A stretch of DNA of 64,000 bases from Nitratiruptor sp. YY08-10 (GTDB lineage: Bacteria > Campylobacterota > Campylobacteria > Campylobacterales > Nitratiruptoraceae), in contig NZ_AP023057.1 of NCBI RefSeq assembly GCF_016629565.1, positions 744,001 through 808,000 on the forward strand, in the 5' to 3' direction. The position numbers and the translations under genes were made by a program. This document shows positions 36,901 to 46,919 of this stretch, piece after piece. Each line of letters begins with the position of its first letter. Positions within the stretch are counted from its first letter, which is position 1. Below the pieces are notes generated by a model. That model worked only from the letters and a program-made list of their open reading frames with translations, was not told where the DNA came from and made no database searches.

Positions 36901-36914
36901 TTAAGTCGGCTTAA
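36901..36914. promoter_or_regulatory. Near-palindrome in the dnaJ/recR divergent gap
   Basis: TTAAGTCGGCTTAA is a palindrome with one mismatch at the centre flank. It sits 24 bases upstream of the dnaJ start, between the two promoters. It could bind a heat-shock or other repressor; it does not match CIRCE or the HspR HAIR consensus. It could also be chance. Confidence 0.3.
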
Positions 36915-36953
36915 GTTTATCAAAAGAATCGTTATAGAAAGTTGAATTTTTGA

Positions 36954-36959
36954 TATAAT
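36954..36959 (+). promoter_or_regulatory. Candidate -10 box for recR
   Basis: TATAAT in TGATATAATT, 23 bases before the recR TTG start. It implies a very short leader. Confidence 0.5.
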
Positions 36960-36981
36960 TTTGCAAAAAAGTGGGGGAGTT

Positions 36982-37554
36982 TTGAAGGGGAAACTAAAAA
37001 AATTCCACAAACTCATTGAGTCTTTGGAAACGCTGCCATCCATTGGAAAGAAGAGCGCTGGGCGTCTTGCTTTTTACATGGTTCTTCACAGTCCCATGGA
37101 TGCTCTCAAACTTGCCCATGCCATAGAAGATGCTGTCAGTTCCATTCACAGATGCAGCCAATGCGGAGGGCTCAGCGAAGATGAACTATGCTATATCTGC
37201 AGTGACGAGTTACGAGATCGTACATCTGTATGCCTCGTAGAGAGTGCCCGTGATATCTATGTGATTGAAGAGAGCGGGGAGTATCACGGACTCTATTTTG
37301 TTTTTGAATCTCTTAATGAACGGACTTTGGAGAGTCTCAAAGAGATGATCAAAAACAATGACGTTCAAGAGGTCATTTTTGCTTTTACTCCTTCGATGCA
37401 GAGTGATGCCACAATGCTTTATATCGAAGATCAGCTCCAAGAATTTGATCTACATTTTACAAAAATCGCACAGGGAGTCCCTACTGGGGTTCATCTGGAA
37501 AATGTAGACATGCTTTCTCTATCCAAAGCAATAAGTGAACGAGTTAAGATATAA
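36982..37554 (+). CDS. recR: Recombination protein RecR
   Basis: A 190-residue repair protein that forms a clamp with RecO to load RecA. Start at TTG 36982 follows a strong GGGGGAG; an in-frame TTG at 36961 would overlap the promoter. Domains: helix-hairpin-helix LETLPSIGKKSAGRLAFYM, a four-Cys zinc finger (CSQCGGLSEDELC then C at YIC), and a Toprim domain (CLVESARDIYVIEES to GVPTGVHLENVD). Complete, and it matches the RecO found at 13127. Confidence 0.95.
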   Translation: MKGKLKKFHKLIESLETLPSIGKKSAGRLAFYMVLHSPMDALKLAHAIEDAVSSIHRCSQCGGLSEDELCYICSDELRDRTSVCLVESARDIYVIEESGEYHGLYFVFESLNERTLESLKEMIKNNDVQEVIFAFTPSMQSDATMLYIEDQLQEFDLHFTKIAQGVPTGVHLENVDMLSLSKAISERVKI

Positions 37555-37571
37555 CTTGCCCCTTTTTTTGG

Positions 37572-37577
37572 TATAAT
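37572..37577 (+). promoter_or_regulatory. Candidate -10 box for the DAHP synthase gene
   Basis: TATAAT preceded by a T-run and G (TTTTTTTGGTATAATG), 27 bases before ATG 37604. One of the best -10 matches in the window. Confidence 0.55.
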
Positions 37578-37603
37578 GTGCCAAATTTTTAAAAGAGGTT
37601 ATC

Positions 37604-38953
37604 ATGAGTTGGAGTCCAAGCAGTTGGAGAAAATTCCCTATAAAACAGCAACCAGTTTATAAAGATGAAGAGCAACTCCGAAAAATCGAAGAGGAGATCA
37701 AAACTTTTCCTCCTCTCATTTTTGCCGGAGAAGCAAGGGAACTAAAATCGAAGCTAGCTAAAGTCGCCAAAGGCGAAGCGATTTTGCTCCAGGGTGGAGA
37801 TTGTGCAGAGAGCTTTGCAAATTTTAATGCGGCCAATATTCGGGAGCTTTTTAAAGTACTGTTGCAGATGAATATGGTGATGATGTACGCTACGGGAAAA
37901 CCTGTTGTCAAAATTGGCCGAATAGCGGGGCAGTATGCAAAACCAAGAAGCAGCGATTTTGAAGAGATCAACGGCGTTAAGCTGCCAAGTTACAGAGGAG
38001 ATATTGTTAATGATATTGATTTTACTGCTGAAGCGAGGGAGCCTAAACCACAGAAACTTTTGGAAGCATATTACAAGTCCGCTGCAACGTTAAATCTAAT
38101 CCGAGCCTATGCAAGAGGTGGATTTGCCGACCTTCGCGCGATTCATAAGTGGAATCTGGAATTTTTAAAAGGGAATGAACTGGAAAACAAGTTTAAAGAA
38201 CTTGCAGATAAGATCACCCAGGCACTTCACTTCATGGAGGCTTGTGGAATCGATCCAGACAATACGCCGCAACTGAAGCAAACGACACTCTATACCAGTC
38301 ACGAAGCGCTTCTTTTGGGATATGAGGAGGCTTTGACTAGAAAAGATAGTTTTACAGGTGAGTGGTATGATTGTAGTGCCCACTTTCTTTGGATTGGCGA
38401 TAGGACACGAGATCTTGATGGTGCGCATGTCGAGTTTTTTCGAGGGATAAAAAATCCGATTGGCGTTAAAGTCGGTCCATCTATGCAAAAAGATGAGTTG
38501 CTTGCTCTTATAAACAAGCTCAATCCGGAAAACGAGCCGGGAAGATTGACTTTGATTGTTCGTATGGGTGCCGAAAAAATCGCTGATATTTTTCCTCCGC
38601 TGCTTCGAGCCGTTAAAGAAGCAGGCAAAGAGGTGGTATGGAGCATCGACCCGATGCACGGTAATACCTATAAAACAGAGTCCGGTCTGAAAACAAGAGA
38701 TTTTGAAAAGATTTTAAGCGAAGTGAAACAGTTTATCCAGATCCATCAAAGTGAAGGGACAATTCCTGGTGGTATGCATCTTGAGATGACGGGAAGCAAT
38801 GTTACGGAATGTACGGGAAGTATCAGTGCTTCCATCACCGAAGAGGGACTTCAAAGCAGATATCATACGCAGTGCGATCCAAGATTGAACGCGGATCAGG
38901 CGTTGGAGCTTGCCTTTATGGTTGCAGAGACATTCAAAGATTTGCAAAAATGA
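37604..38953 (+). CDS. aroF: Class II DAHP synthase
   Basis: A 449-residue enzyme for the first step of the shikimate pathway (PEP plus erythrose 4-phosphate). It is the plant/type II family, not the AroFGH type [11 protein letters not shown] near the start, [52 protein letters not shown] and [18 protein letters not shown]. Catalytic metal ligands (Cys, His, Glu, Asp) are within these motifs. The stop overlaps the rhodanese ATG (ATGA). AroE and TrpE lie nearby on the other strand. Confidence 0.96.
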   Translation: MSWSPSSWRKFPIKQQPVYKDEEQLRKIEEEIKTFPPLIFAGEARELKSKLAKVAKGEAILLQGGDCAESFANFNAANIRELFKVLLQMNMVMMYATGKPVVKIGRIAGQYAKPRSSDFEEINGVKLPSYRGDIVNDIDFTAEAREPKPQKLLEAYYKSAATLNLIRAYARGGFADLRAIHKWNLEFLKGNELENKFKELADKITQALHFMEACGIDPDNTPQLKQTTLYTSHEALLLGYEEALTRKDSFTGEWYDCSAHFLWIGDRTRDLDGAHVEFFRGIKNPIGVKVGPSMQKDELLALINKLNPENEPGRLTLIVRMGAEKIADIFPPLLRAVKEAGKEVVWSIDPMHGNTYKTESGLKTRDFEKILSEVKQFIQIHQSEGTIPGGMHLEMTGSNVTECTGSISASITEEGLQSRYHTQCDPRLNADQALELAFMVAETFKDLQK

Positions 38954-39312
38954 GAATTTTGTTTGCCTCGCTTTTTTTAATATCGGCGCTCTTTGCATAT
39001 ACAGATCTGGATGCCAAGAGCTTTTACAAGCTTACACAACAAAAGGGTGTGATCCTTCTTGATGTACGGACACCGCAAGAGTATCAAGAGGGTCATATTC
39101 CCGGTGCAAACCTTATTCCCCTTCAGCTCTTTCGATATATTTTTCTAGGAGGAAAAGGAATAGCAGACAAAAAGATACTGGTGTATTGCCGCAGTGGCAA
39201 CAGAAGTGCAGAAGCGAGTAGAATGCTGGAATCCTGGGGCATAAAACATGTCTACAATCTAAAATATGGCATATTGGATTGGAAAAAGCACTCTTTACCG
39301 CTTCAAAAATGA
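38950..39312 (+). CDS. Periplasmic rhodanese-like protein
   Basis: 120 residues from ATG 38950; the frame is open further upstream, but that part lies inside the DAHP synthase gene. A signal peptide ([17 protein letters not shown]) is followed by a single rhodanese domain with [18 protein letters not shown] and the active loop CRSGNRS (Cys80). It is expected to act in the periplasm on sulfane sulfur. It is coupled to the DAHP synthase by ATGA, with no obvious functional link. Confidence 0.88.
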   Translation: MRILFASLFLISALFAYTDLDAKSFYKLTQQKGVILLDVRTPQEYQEGHIPGANLIPLQLFRYIFLGGKGIADKKILVYCRSGNRSAEASRMLESWGIKHVYNLKYGILDWKKHSLPLQK

Positions 39313-39445
39313 GTTGTAAATCCGTACTTATACAAAACTATTGAAAAGAATCGATTCAGGTTCCATGATTTCTCTCGTATAAGAGTTATTTTTGGAAAAT
39401 ATCAAAGTGAATGGGGTACTTTGGCTGGCAAAAAATAGGATCGTG

Positions 39446-40240
39446 CTAGCCGAGTAATTCTAAACTTTTTCTCATCAATGCTTCAATTCTTTTTTTATCA
39501 ATTGAAAAATCGGTAAATATCTCATTTGCCAAAATACCTTGATACAAAAGCATTTCAGTACCGTCTTTTGTGATGAGTCCCATATCGTTTGCAAGTTGTA
39601 AAAAGGGTGTCTCTTTGTTGTAAATAACATCTACTGCATATCGTGCATGAGAAAAAATTTTTTCCAGTAACTCTTTGGGGGCAGGAAGATTGTTGTCAGA
39701 TAATCCCGCTGAAGTTGTATTAATGACAAGATCAAAACTTTTTTCTTTCAATTCATCCCATGTGTATGCGTGAAAGTTTTTTTCCAAGAAATATCCCACT
39801 CTTTTGGCACTTCTGTTGAGTATAACCGGTTCATATCCTTTATGCCTGAAATACAGAGCGATCGCTTTTGCAGTTCCTCCGGCTCCAAGTATCAAGACCT
39901 TTTGGAAATCAAAGTTTCGTACACTTTCAAAAAAACCGGGAGCATCGGTATTGTATGCAACGATTTTGCCATTGTCGTTATACCATGTATTGACAGCACC
40001 AATCTCTCGTGCAATTCCCAAAACTTCATCGGCTAGCCGATATGCCCACTCTTTATGCGGTACCGTGATATTTGCACCTTTGATTTGCAGAGTGAGAAAG
40101 ATATCTTTAAGTTTCTCTCCCTCTTCGACCAGTATTTTGGTGTAACATCCATTGTATCCGGTGTGTTTGAAGACAAAGTTATGCAAAATTGGTGAGATGG
40201 AGTGATGGACAGGATTTCCAAATATTGTATACAGATTCAT
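39446..40240 (-). CDS. aroE: Shikimate dehydrogenase
   Basis: A 264-residue NADPH enzyme converting 3-dehydroshikimate to shikimate. N-terminal substrate motif FGNPVHHSISPILHN, then ANITVPHKEWA with the catalytic Lys, Rossmann LILGAGGTAKAIALYF and NRSAKR, and a late YNKETPFL plus DGTEMLLYQG. Complete. Its ATG overlaps the trpE stop by 4 bases, giving a SPOR-trpE-aroE operon. A weak GGCTGGC/GCTAGCC stem overlaps its stop. Confidence 0.96.
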   Translation of the reverse strand: MNLYTIFGNPVHHSISPILHNFVFKHTGYNGCYTKILVEEGEKLKDIFLTLQIKGANITVPHKEWAYRLADEVLGIAREIGAVNTWYNDNGKIVAYNTDAPGFFESVRNFDFQKVLILGAGGTAKAIALYFRHKGYEPVILNRSAKRVGYFLEKNFHAYTWDELKEKSFDLVINTTSAGLSDNNLPAPKELLEKIFSHARYAVDVIYNKETPFLQLANDMGLITKDGTEMLLYQGILANEIFTDFSIDKKRIEALMRKSLELLG

Positions 40241-41643
40241 TCGGCAAGCTCCTCTAAAGCTCTTTTCAAGGCGCCAAGTTTGTTGTTGACCTCAAGGTAT
40301 TCCAATTCTGGTTTGCTATCTGCTACGATACCTGCTCCAGCTTGGAAAATCACTTCATCTTTTTTTAACATTGCTGTTCGTATCGTAATGGCACTGTCCA
40401 TATCTCCGGTAAATCCAAAATATCCCACGCTGCCGCTGTAAAATCCCCGTTTGAGCTGTTCGAACTCGGCAATAAGTTCCATTGCTCTGATTTTAGGTGC
40501 TCCTGTCATTGTCCCTGCTGTGAATGTTGCCATAAATAGGTCAAACATATCATATTTTTCATCCAGTCTGGCTACAACATCGCTGACCATGTGCATTACA
40601 TGGCTATAGCGTTCCACTCGCATGACTTCAGGCACCTTGACTGTTCCAGGTTTTGCAACTCTGCCCACATCATTTCGACCAAGATCGATAAGCATGACGT
40701 GTTCTGCTACCTCTTTTGGATCGTTGAGCATCTCAAGTTCAAGTTCTTTATCTCGTGTGGGGGTATTTCCTCTTTTTCTCGTCCCTGCTATCGGTCGCAG
40801 CAAAATCTCGCCATCTGTCAATCGCACCATCACTTCTGGGCTGCTTCCGGCAATGGCAAAATCTTGAAACTCGAGCAAAAAGAGATATGGTGATGGATTG
40901 AGGCTTCGCAGTTTTCTATAAAAACTGAATCGGTCAACCACTGCTTGTTGTTTAAGACGATTGGAGATAACGATCTGAAAAACATCTCCGCTTCGTATCA
41001 TCTCTTTTGATTTTTTTACCATTTCAAAAAATCGCTCTTTTGAGTGGGCAAAGGTAGGTGCTCCCAGCAGCTTCGCTTTTTTTAAAGGCGTATAGCTGTA
41101 ACTGTCTTTTATCTCTTTTTCCAAAAGATCAAAATAGCTCTTTTTTGTCTCTTCGTCACTACACAAAAGCGTGAGTGTGGAATTTTTATGAGAATATGCG
41201 ATGATCAGTTTTGGACGGATCATATAAAAATCGGGGGTATGAAGTTCATCTTTTAAATTTTCCATAAACGGTTTGAGGACAGGTTCAAACTCCTGGACCA
41301 TATCGTAGCCAATGTAGCCAATAAAACCGTCAATAAAGCCGACTCCAAGCTCTTTTGATATCTTTTTGTGGTAAGCAAAATCGATATTTTGATAGTATCT
41401 TTTCATAAAGAGGAGGGGATTGGAATCAATCTCTTCTGTTTCACCATCTTTTTTATAGTAGCTTTTCCCGTCTTGTGACCAGATGGCCTCTTTCTCTCCT
41501 GCAATGATATAACTGAAGTTTCCATCACTTGTATTGACGACGCTTTCAAACAGAAAAGTTTTTTGATCAAAATGGTTTTTTATCTTTTCATATAGGGCGA
41601 TCGGCGTAAATTCATCAAGCATAAACTGTTTTGCAAAAATCAT
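40237..41643 (-). CDS. trpE: Anthranilate synthase component I
   Basis: A 468-residue chorismate-using enzyme for tryptophan synthesis. The chorismate-binding domain has AGSSPEVMV, PIAGTRKRG, LIDLGRNDVGRVA and ATFTAGTMTGAPKIRAMELI. Tryptophan feedback positions are present (FLFES for LLES, and LNPSPYLFLLEF), which favours TrpE over PabB. No trpG or trpD is adjacent, so the glutaminase subunit must be elsewhere. Translation overlaps the SPOR gene stop by one base and aroE by four. Confidence 0.88.
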   Translation of the reverse strand: MIFAKQFMLDEFTPIALYEKIKNHFDQKTFLFESVVNTSDGNFSYIIAGEKEAIWSQDGKSYYKKDGETEEIDSNPLLFMKRYYQNIDFAYHKKISKELGVGFIDGFIGYIGYDMVQEFEPVLKPFMENLKDELHTPDFYMIRPKLIIAYSHKNSTLTLLCSDEETKKSYFDLLEKEIKDSYSYTPLKKAKLLGAPTFAHSKERFFEMVKKSKEMIRSGDVFQIVISNRLKQQAVVDRFSFYRKLRSLNPSPYLFLLEFQDFAIAGSSPEVMVRLTDGEILLRPIAGTRKRGNTPTRDKELELEMLNDPKEVAEHVMLIDLGRNDVGRVAKPGTVKVPEVMRVERYSHVMHMVSDVVARLDEKYDMFDLFMATFTAGTMTGAPKIRAMELIAEFEQLKRGFYSGSVGYFGFTGDMDSAITIRTAMLKKDEVIFQAGAGIVADSKPELEYLEVNNKLGALKRALEELAE

Positions 41644-42371
41644 CAGCGAACCTTCGTTATAAATGCTTGTTTGTTGATTGACTTTCTCACTTTCACCAAT
41701 GCTTCTCGTGCATCCGATTTTGAAACGAATGGACCTACGTACACTCTTTTGATTTTTTTACCGTTTATTGTAAATGATTTGATAACATAATGAAAACCAA
41801 GCTTTTTGATTTTACGTAAAAGGCTTTGATCGGGTGAAGAGCGTAAAAATGCTCCTACTTGGATATAGATGTTTTCTTTGATACTTTTGGCGCTGGTTTT
41901 AGACTTTGTGGTTTTTACGCTCTGTTGTACTGCTTTTGGTTGTACTATTTCCTTTTTGACGCTATTTTTTTGGGTCTTTTGTGCTGTCGATTTCGGTTGC
42001 GGTTTTGCAGCAGGTCGTTCCTTATTTTCTGTTTCTTTGACCTCTTTGAGTACTTTTTGGATCGGTTTTTCTTCTGTAGCTGCTTTTGGTTGGCTCTCTT
42101 CGCTCTTTTGAATAGGGACCTCTTGGAACTCGTCGTTCATTGGCTCTTCATCTAAAAATTTTTCGTTTTCTGTCAAAACTTCTTGATAGTTTGGTGTTGT
42201 ATTATTGAACATTTTAACAATTGTTAGGATAATAATAAAAACAAGAAGAAGAGAGCCTATAAGCAAGAGATATTTTTTCAATTTTTCACGCTTTTCATCC
42301 TGTTGGAGTATGATATTATCCAAGTTGTCCGTCTCTTTCTCTTCGTTCAATGGAAACTCTTCTTGACCCAT
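41643..42371 (-). CDS. SPOR-domain membrane protein
   Basis: A 242-residue single-pass protein: an acidic cytoplasmic N-terminus, one membrane segment (about 34-52, LLIGSLLLVFIIILTIV), a long Lys/Glu/Gln/Pro-rich linker in the periplasm, and a C-terminal SPOR domain (about 165-242: IYIQVGAFLRSSPDQSLLRK, YVGPFVSKSDAREALVKV). SPOR domains bind denuded peptidoglycan at division sites. It is first in an operon with trpE and aroE, which is metabolically unexpected. Confidence 0.88.
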   Translation of the reverse strand: MGQEEFPLNEEKETDNLDNIILQQDEKREKLKKYLLLIGSLLLVFIIILTIVKMFNNTTPNYQEVLTENEKFLDEEPMNDEFQEVPIQKSEESQPKAATEEKPIQKVLKEVKETENKERPAAKPQPKSTAQKTQKNSVKKEIVQPKAVQQSVKTTKSKTSAKSIKENIYIQVGAFLRSSPDQSLLRKIKKLGFHYVIKSFTINGKKIKRVYVGPFVSKSDAREALVKVRKSINKQAFITKVR

Positions 42372-42405
42372 AGGGAATCCTTTAGTGATGTTTGGAGGTG
42401 AAAAT

Positions 42406-42411
42406 ATTATA
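42406..42411 (-). promoter_or_regulatory. Candidate -10 box for the SPOR-trpE-aroE operon
   Basis: TATAAT on the minus strand, 35 bases upstream of the SPOR gene start, preceded by an A/T-rich stretch. This fits an operon promoter. Confidence 0.45.
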
Positions 42412-42446
42412 ATGATTTTTTTCTAAAAGGGAGCTTGAAAGAGGAG

Positions 42447-42465
42447 AGACCTAGTAGGTAGGTCT
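42447..42465 (-). terminator. Stem-loop overlapping the glyA stop
   Basis: AGACCTA pairs perfectly with TAGGTCT around a 5-base loop and includes the glyA stop codon. It would end the gatC-to-glyA transcript before the SPOR promoter. There is no real T-run, so it may be weak. Confidence 0.35.
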
Positions 42466-43698
42466 ATCGTAGATGACAAACTTTCGAGCTAGTGCCACCA
42501 TCTCCTCTTTTATTTTTTCATGCAGATTCACATCATGGATATTGTCAAGAACATCTGCAATTTTGTTGGCAATGAGTTCAAATTCTGCCTCTTTCATACC
42601 TCTTGCAGTGAGTGCCGGGCTTCCGATACGGATACCGCTTGTAACAAACGGACTTCTTGTCTCTCCGGGAACTGTATTTTTATTGACTGTAATTCCGGCG
42701 CGTCCTAGAGCCTCATCAGCCTCTTTCCCACTAAAATCTTTATCCAGAAAACTCACAAGCACGAGATGGTTGTCTGTTCCGCCACTGACAACGTTGTAGC
42801 CTCTGTTCATCAAAACGGTTGCGAGCGTAGAAGCGTTGATTCGCATCTGTTTTGCATACTCTTTCCATTCCGGTTTCAAATTTTCACCAAACCCTACCGC
42901 TTTGGCTGCTATGACGTGAACAAGTGGACCGCCTTGGATTCCAGGGAATATTGCGCTATTGATCTTTTTGGCGATATCGGCATCATTGGTCATAATCATA
43001 CCGCCTCTTGGACCTCGAAGGGTCTTGTGAGTCGTTGTAGTCACAACATCACAATATGGAAAAGGACTCGGATGTTCGCCTGCTGCTACAAGACCGGCAA
43101 TATGGGCTATATCCGCCATCAAAAGTGCACCTACTTCATCCGCAATTTCGCGAAACTTTTTAAAATCGATCACTCTTGGATATGCACTTGCACCGCAGAC
43201 GATCAGTTTTGGTTTTACAATTTTCGCAATATCTAAAACTCTGTCATAGTCGATCCATCCTTCATCATTTACCCCATAAAAGAAGCTTTGATAGATTTTT
43301 CCGCTGGCATTGACTTTGGCTCCGTGAGTCAAGTGACCACCATGGCTTAGATCCATCCCCAAAATTTTGTCATATGGTTTAAGTAGAGCGAGATAGACGC
43401 CTTGATTGGCCTGAGAGCCGGAGTGGGGTTGGACATTGACAAATTCACATCCAAAGAGCTTTTTTGCCCGTTCAATTGCAAGCTCCTCTATGGCATCAGC
43501 ATATTCACAACCGCCATAGTACCGTTTCCCAGGATATCCTTCAGCATATTTATTGGTAAACACACTGCCCATGGCTTCCATGACAGCAGGGCTTGTAAAG
43601 TTTTCACTGGCGATCATTTCAAGATGGTCTGTCTGTCTTTGCAACTCTTTTTCGAAAATTTCATATACAGCAGGGTCTTGGTTTTTCAGAAAATCCAT
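42451..43698 (-). CDS. glyA: Serine hydroxymethyltransferase
   Basis: 415 residues from ATG 43698; an ATG seven codons earlier lies inside lysS, while AAGGAGAG at the lysS end is ideally placed for 43698. The PLP enzyme makes glycine and methylene-THF from serine. Motifs: [44 protein letters not shown], and the PLP lysine in [16 protein letters not shown]. Complete. Last gene of the gatC-pilT-cvpA-lysS-glyA chain. Confidence 0.97.
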   Translation of the reverse strand: MDFLKNQDPAVYEIFEKELQRQTDHLEMIASENFTSPAVMEAMGSVFTNKYAEGYPGKRYYGGCEYADAIEELAIERAKKLFGCEFVNVQPHSGSQANQGVYLALLKPYDKILGMDLSHGGHLTHGAKVNASGKIYQSFFYGVNDEGWIDYDRVLDIAKIVKPKLIVCGASAYPRVIDFKKFREIADEVGALLMADIAHIAGLVAAGEHPSPFPYCDVVTTTTHKTLRGPRGGMIMTNDADIAKKINSAIFPGIQGGPLVHVIAAKAVGFGENLKPEWKEYAKQMRINASTLATVLMNRGYNVVSGGTDNHLVLVSFLDKDFSGKEADEALGRAGITVNKNTVPGETRSPFVTSGIRIGSPALTARGMKEAEFELIANKIADVLDNIHDVNLHEKIKEEMVALARKFVIYDRPTY

Positions 43699-43702
43699 TT
43701 TT

Positions 43703-45211
43703 TTACTCTCCTTTTTCATTTTTTTGTATCGGTTTCATAGCTGGGAATAATATCACATCTCTGATAGAGTGTTGGTTTGTAAGAAGCATGACGAGTCTAT
43801 CGATTCCAATACCTTCCCCTGCAGTGGGAGGCATACCGTATCCAAGGGCACGGATAAAATCTTCATCCATATGCATCGCTTCGTCATCCACCTCTTTCGC
43901 TTGTACTTGCGCTTTGAAACGCTCATACTGATCCAGTGGGTCGTTTAGCTCATTGAAGCCGTTTGCGATCTCTTTGCCGGCAATGAAAAGTTCAAATCTT
44001 TCGGCAATATCCGGATTTTCATCACTTCTTCTGGCAAGTGGGCTGATATCGATCGGAAAATGGGTAATGAATGTTGGATTGATGAGTCGCTCTTCTACGA
44101 AATTGTCAAAAAGTTCGGCTTGAAGAGCCCCGAGGCTCATTTTGTGTGCGAATTCTAATTCAATGCCTTTTTCTTTCAAAAACGCAATAATCTTTTCTTT
44201 ATCTTCCACCACATCTTCGGGCACTTCACCGATTTCAATGATGGCATCTTTATATTTTATTTTGCTAAATGGAGTGGAGAAGTCGATCGTATGTTCACCA
44301 TAGGTGAGCTTTTTCGGTAAAGAAAGTTTTTCAAATAGATAATCAAAAAGATCTTCAGTGAGTTTCATCAAATCTTCATAGGTATGGTATGCCCAGTAAA
44401 ACTCAATCATTGTAAATTCTGGGTTGTGTGTTGCATCCATCCCTTCATTTCTAAAGTTTCTGTTGATTTCAAAGACTGCTTCGAATCCTCCGACAATGAG
44501 CCGTTTGAGATAGAGTTCAGGCGCGATTCTTAGATATCTGTCTACACCTAATGCATTATGGTGAGTAATGAAAGGACGTGCATTTGCACCGCCTGGAATC
44601 GGATGCATCATAGGAGTTTCCACTTCCAAAAAGCCGTGGCTTTCAAAGAAATCTCGAATGAGGCTGACGATACGGCTTCGAAGCATGAAGACTTTTTTTA
44701 CTTCAGGGTTCATGATAAGGTCTACATAGCGCTGTCTATATCGAAGCTCTTTATCTTGCAAACCGTGAAATTTTTCTGGAAGCGGAACGATAGCTTTTGT
44801 TACAAGGTTTAATTCATTTGCGTGAAGCGTCAATTCTCCCGTTTTCGTTACGAAAGGATATCCTTTGGCTTCGATAATATCGCCCACTTCAATGAGTTTT
44901 TTCACCTTTTTGAACCACTCATCCCCCAATGAGTCACGATTGAAGTAGATTTGGACAATTCCGCTTTCATCTTCGATCTTTGCAAAAGCCGCTTTGCCCA
45001 TATGGCGTAAAAATTTGATTCGGCCATTGAGTTTTACACACGCTTTTTCATCCTTTCTTTCTTCAAGATCTTTGACATATGCATATTTTTCTAAAAATTC
45101 ACTATTGGAAATCTCTTTACAAAAACCGTGCCCGTAAGGATTAATACCTGATTCTTTGAGTTCTTGTGCTTTTTGAATACGTAACTGTTCATATTGATTG
45201 TCAAATATCAA
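43703..45211 (-). CDS. lysS: Lysyl-tRNA synthetase (class II)
   Basis: A 502-residue class II synthetase. The N-terminal OB anticodon domain has [19 protein letters not shown]. Motif 2 is [20 protein letters not shown] and motif 3 is [20 protein letters not shown]. Complete. Its last codons contain the glyA ribosome site. It starts 3 bases after the CvpA gene. Confidence 0.97.
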   Translation of the reverse strand: MIFDNQYEQLRIQKAQELKESGINPYGHGFCKEISNSEFLEKYAYVKDLEERKDEKACVKLNGRIKFLRHMGKAAFAKIEDESGIVQIYFNRDSLGDEWFKKVKKLIEVGDIIEAKGYPFVTKTGELTLHANELNLVTKAIVPLPEKFHGLQDKELRYRQRYVDLIMNPEVKKVFMLRSRIVSLIRDFFESHGFLEVETPMMHPIPGGANARPFITHHNALGVDRYLRIAPELYLKRLIVGGFEAVFEINRNFRNEGMDATHNPEFTMIEFYWAYHTYEDLMKLTEDLFDYLFEKLSLPKKLTYGEHTIDFSTPFSKIKYKDAIIEIGEVPEDVVEDKEKIIAFLKEKGIELEFAHKMSLGALQAELFDNFVEERLINPTFITHFPIDISPLARRSDENPDIAERFELFIAGKEIANGFNELNDPLDQYERFKAQVQAKEVDDEAMHMDEDFIRALGYGMPPTAGEGIGIDRLVMLLTNQHSIRDVILFPAMKPIQKNEKGE

Positions 45212-45213
45212 TG

Positions 45214-45834
45214 CTACTCCTTGTTATTGTTGAGTTTTTTTGCTGTTGAATCGATTGTTTGATGGATCGCTTCTGTTTGCAGATCTTTTTTGGTATTTTG
45301 CATGAGTTTGGAACTTTTCTCCTGAACATTTTGGGAAACAAAATCTTCCGGTTTCAATTTGATGATATATGCACCGGTTTTCATCATAAGAGGATAGAGG
45401 ATGGAATCTTTTGTATATTTTTCAAGAACCCTTTTGGTAATCTCCATGCTCGAAATCGCATAGACAATAACAGCAAAAATCAAAAAGATCTTTGCCCAAC
45501 CGAACAACACTCCAAAAAGTCTATTGAAAAAGCCAAGGCCACTCATATGGGTAAGTTTTGTAACGATATTACCCAAAAGGGCCATGGCTATCCAGATTCC
45601 AAAAAGCCCTACAAGAAACCCGACGAAAGTTAGAGCCGCTTCATTTTTTATCGTGATGATGTTGTGATCGATAAAGTTTCCAACAGTATCGGCATAGCGT
45701 GATCCAAAATAGATCCCTCCAATGATTCCGGCAAGTCCAAAAAGCTCTTTGATAAAGCCGTCGATGAGGCCTTTAAGACCTAGAATGAAAATGATCAGTG
45801 CGATAACGATATCGAAACTTGTAATATGTTCCAT
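45214..45834 (-). CDS. CvpA-family membrane protein
   Basis: A 206-residue inner-membrane protein with about four segments: [53 protein letters not shown] and [12 protein letters not shown]. This is the CvpA layout (colicin V production/envelope family), with FGLAGIIGG as a conserved piece. The C-terminal 50 residues are charged and cytoplasmic. Function in this phylum is unknown. It is between pilT and lysS in the operon. Confidence 0.85.
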   Translation of the reverse strand: MEHITSFDIVIALIIFILGLKGLIDGFIKELFGLAGIIGGIYFGSRYADTVGNFIDHNIITIKNEAALTFVGFLVGLFGIWIAMALLGNIVTKLTHMSGLGFFNRLFGVLFGWAKIFLIFAVIVYAISSMEITKRVLEKYTKDSILYPLMMKTGAYIIKLKPEDFVSQNVQEKSSKLMQNTKKDLQTEAIHQTIDSTAKKLNNNKE

Positions 45835-45846
45835 CTCGTTCCTTGA

Positions 45847-46911
45847 TTATAGATGTTTTATATAGTTGAGTAACTCTTCCGGGCGGTTTGCATATTGCAA
45901 AGCGGTCTCTTTGTCAATGACATGCTGCATAAGCAGCTTTTGCAAAACTTTTGTTTGGGTTTGCATTTCCGTCTCTTGCTGGTTGAGTTGCATTTGTGAA
46001 TAGATCTGGTGTACTTTATTTTCTCTAATGAGGTTCGCTATGGCTGGTGTGTTGATCAATATTTCGTGCACCGCTATCCTTCCTCCTCCAATTTTAGGCA
46101 AAAGAGATTGGGCTATTGCGGCGACAAGGCTTCCTGCGAGCTGTGCTCTGATTTGTGGTTGCATATCACCAGGAAAAACATCGATAATTCTGTTGATGGT
46201 ACCAGGTGCGGAGTTTGTATGCAAGGTTCCAAAAACCAGGTGCCCTGTTTCAGCAGCGGTGAGTGCTGCGTGAATCGTTTCTCTATCTCGCATCTCCCCG
46301 ATGAGGATGACATCCGGATCTTCACGTAGCGCATATTTCAAAGCATTGGCGTAGCTTTTCGTATCGAGACCCAATTCTCTGTGGGAAAAAAGAGATTGTT
46401 TGTTTTTATGCAAGAATTCTACCGGATCTTCGATGGTAATAATATGTTTGCGCTCGCTTTCATTGATTTCGTTGAGCATGGCAGCAAGTGTGGTTGATTT
46501 ACCGCTTCCTGTCGGACCGGTAATGAGAATAAGCCCTTTTTCACGTTTGACGAGTTTTTTAAAAACCTGTGGAGCTCCCAAATCATCCAGAGTAGGGATT
46601 TCCATAGGAATGATACGGAAAGCCCCTGCCGGAGCACCGAGAGTTCTATAGTAGTTTGCCCGAAAACGTCCCACATTTGGAACGGTAAAAGAGAAATCGA
46701 GCTCAAACTCCTCTTCATAGGTTTTTTTCTGTTTTTCTGTCAGTAGACTGTATAGGAGTTCTTGTACCTCTTTGGGTTCCAGTTTTGGAAGATTGAGCGG
46801 AACAAGCCTCCCATCGATACGAATTTGTGGTTCGCTGCCTGCAACAAGGTGTAAATCGGAAGCTTTGTGGGCAACGACGGTTTTAAACAAAGAGGTGAGT
46901 TCGATTTGCAT
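45847..46911 (-). CDS. pilT: PilT-type retraction ATPase
   Basis: A 354-residue hexameric ATPase for type IV pilus retraction. Motifs: N-terminal ASDLHLVAGSEPQIRIDG, Walker A GPTGSGKSTTLAAM, Asp-box region, Walker B EDPDVILIGEMRD, His-box HLVFGTLHTNSAPGTINRI, and the retraction-specific AIANLIRENK near the C-terminus. No other pilus gene is in the window. ATG 46911 begins 9 bases after gatC. Confidence 0.92.
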   Translation of the reverse strand: MQIELTSLFKTVVAHKASDLHLVAGSEPQIRIDGRLVPLNLPKLEPKEVQELLYSLLTEKQKKTYEEEFELDFSFTVPNVGRFRANYYRTLGAPAGAFRIIPMEIPTLDDLGAPQVFKKLVKREKGLILITGPTGSGKSTTLAAMLNEINESERKHIITIEDPVEFLHKNKQSLFSHRELGLDTKSYANALKYALREDPDVILIGEMRDRETIHAALTAAETGHLVFGTLHTNSAPGTINRIIDVFPGDMQPQIRAQLAGSLVAAIAQSLLPKIGGGRIAVHEILINTPAIANLIRENKVHQIYSQMQLNQQETEMQTQTKVLQKLLMQHVIDKETALQYANRPEELLNYIKHL

Positions 46912-46919
46912 AGGGCATC

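Noticed and set aside
36056-36904. 282-residue ORF opposite dnaJ
   Set aside because: It mirrors the conserved zinc-finger region of DnaJ and has Phe/Cys-rich shadow composition.
36895-36916. HspR (HAIR) or CIRCE operator at dnaJ
   Set aside because: The palindrome does not fit CTTGAGT-N7-ACTCAAG or TTAGCACTC-N9-GAGTGCTAA.
38809-38949. Long N-terminal extension of the rhodanese
   Set aside because: It lies in the DAHP synthase gene and would hide the signal peptide.
40237-41643. PabB instead of TrpE
   Set aside because: The FES and NPSPY tryptophan-site motifs favour TrpE; not fully excluded.
42447-42465. Glycine riboswitch at glyA
   Set aside because: The stem is at the 3' end of glyA and is too small; it is better read as a weak terminator.
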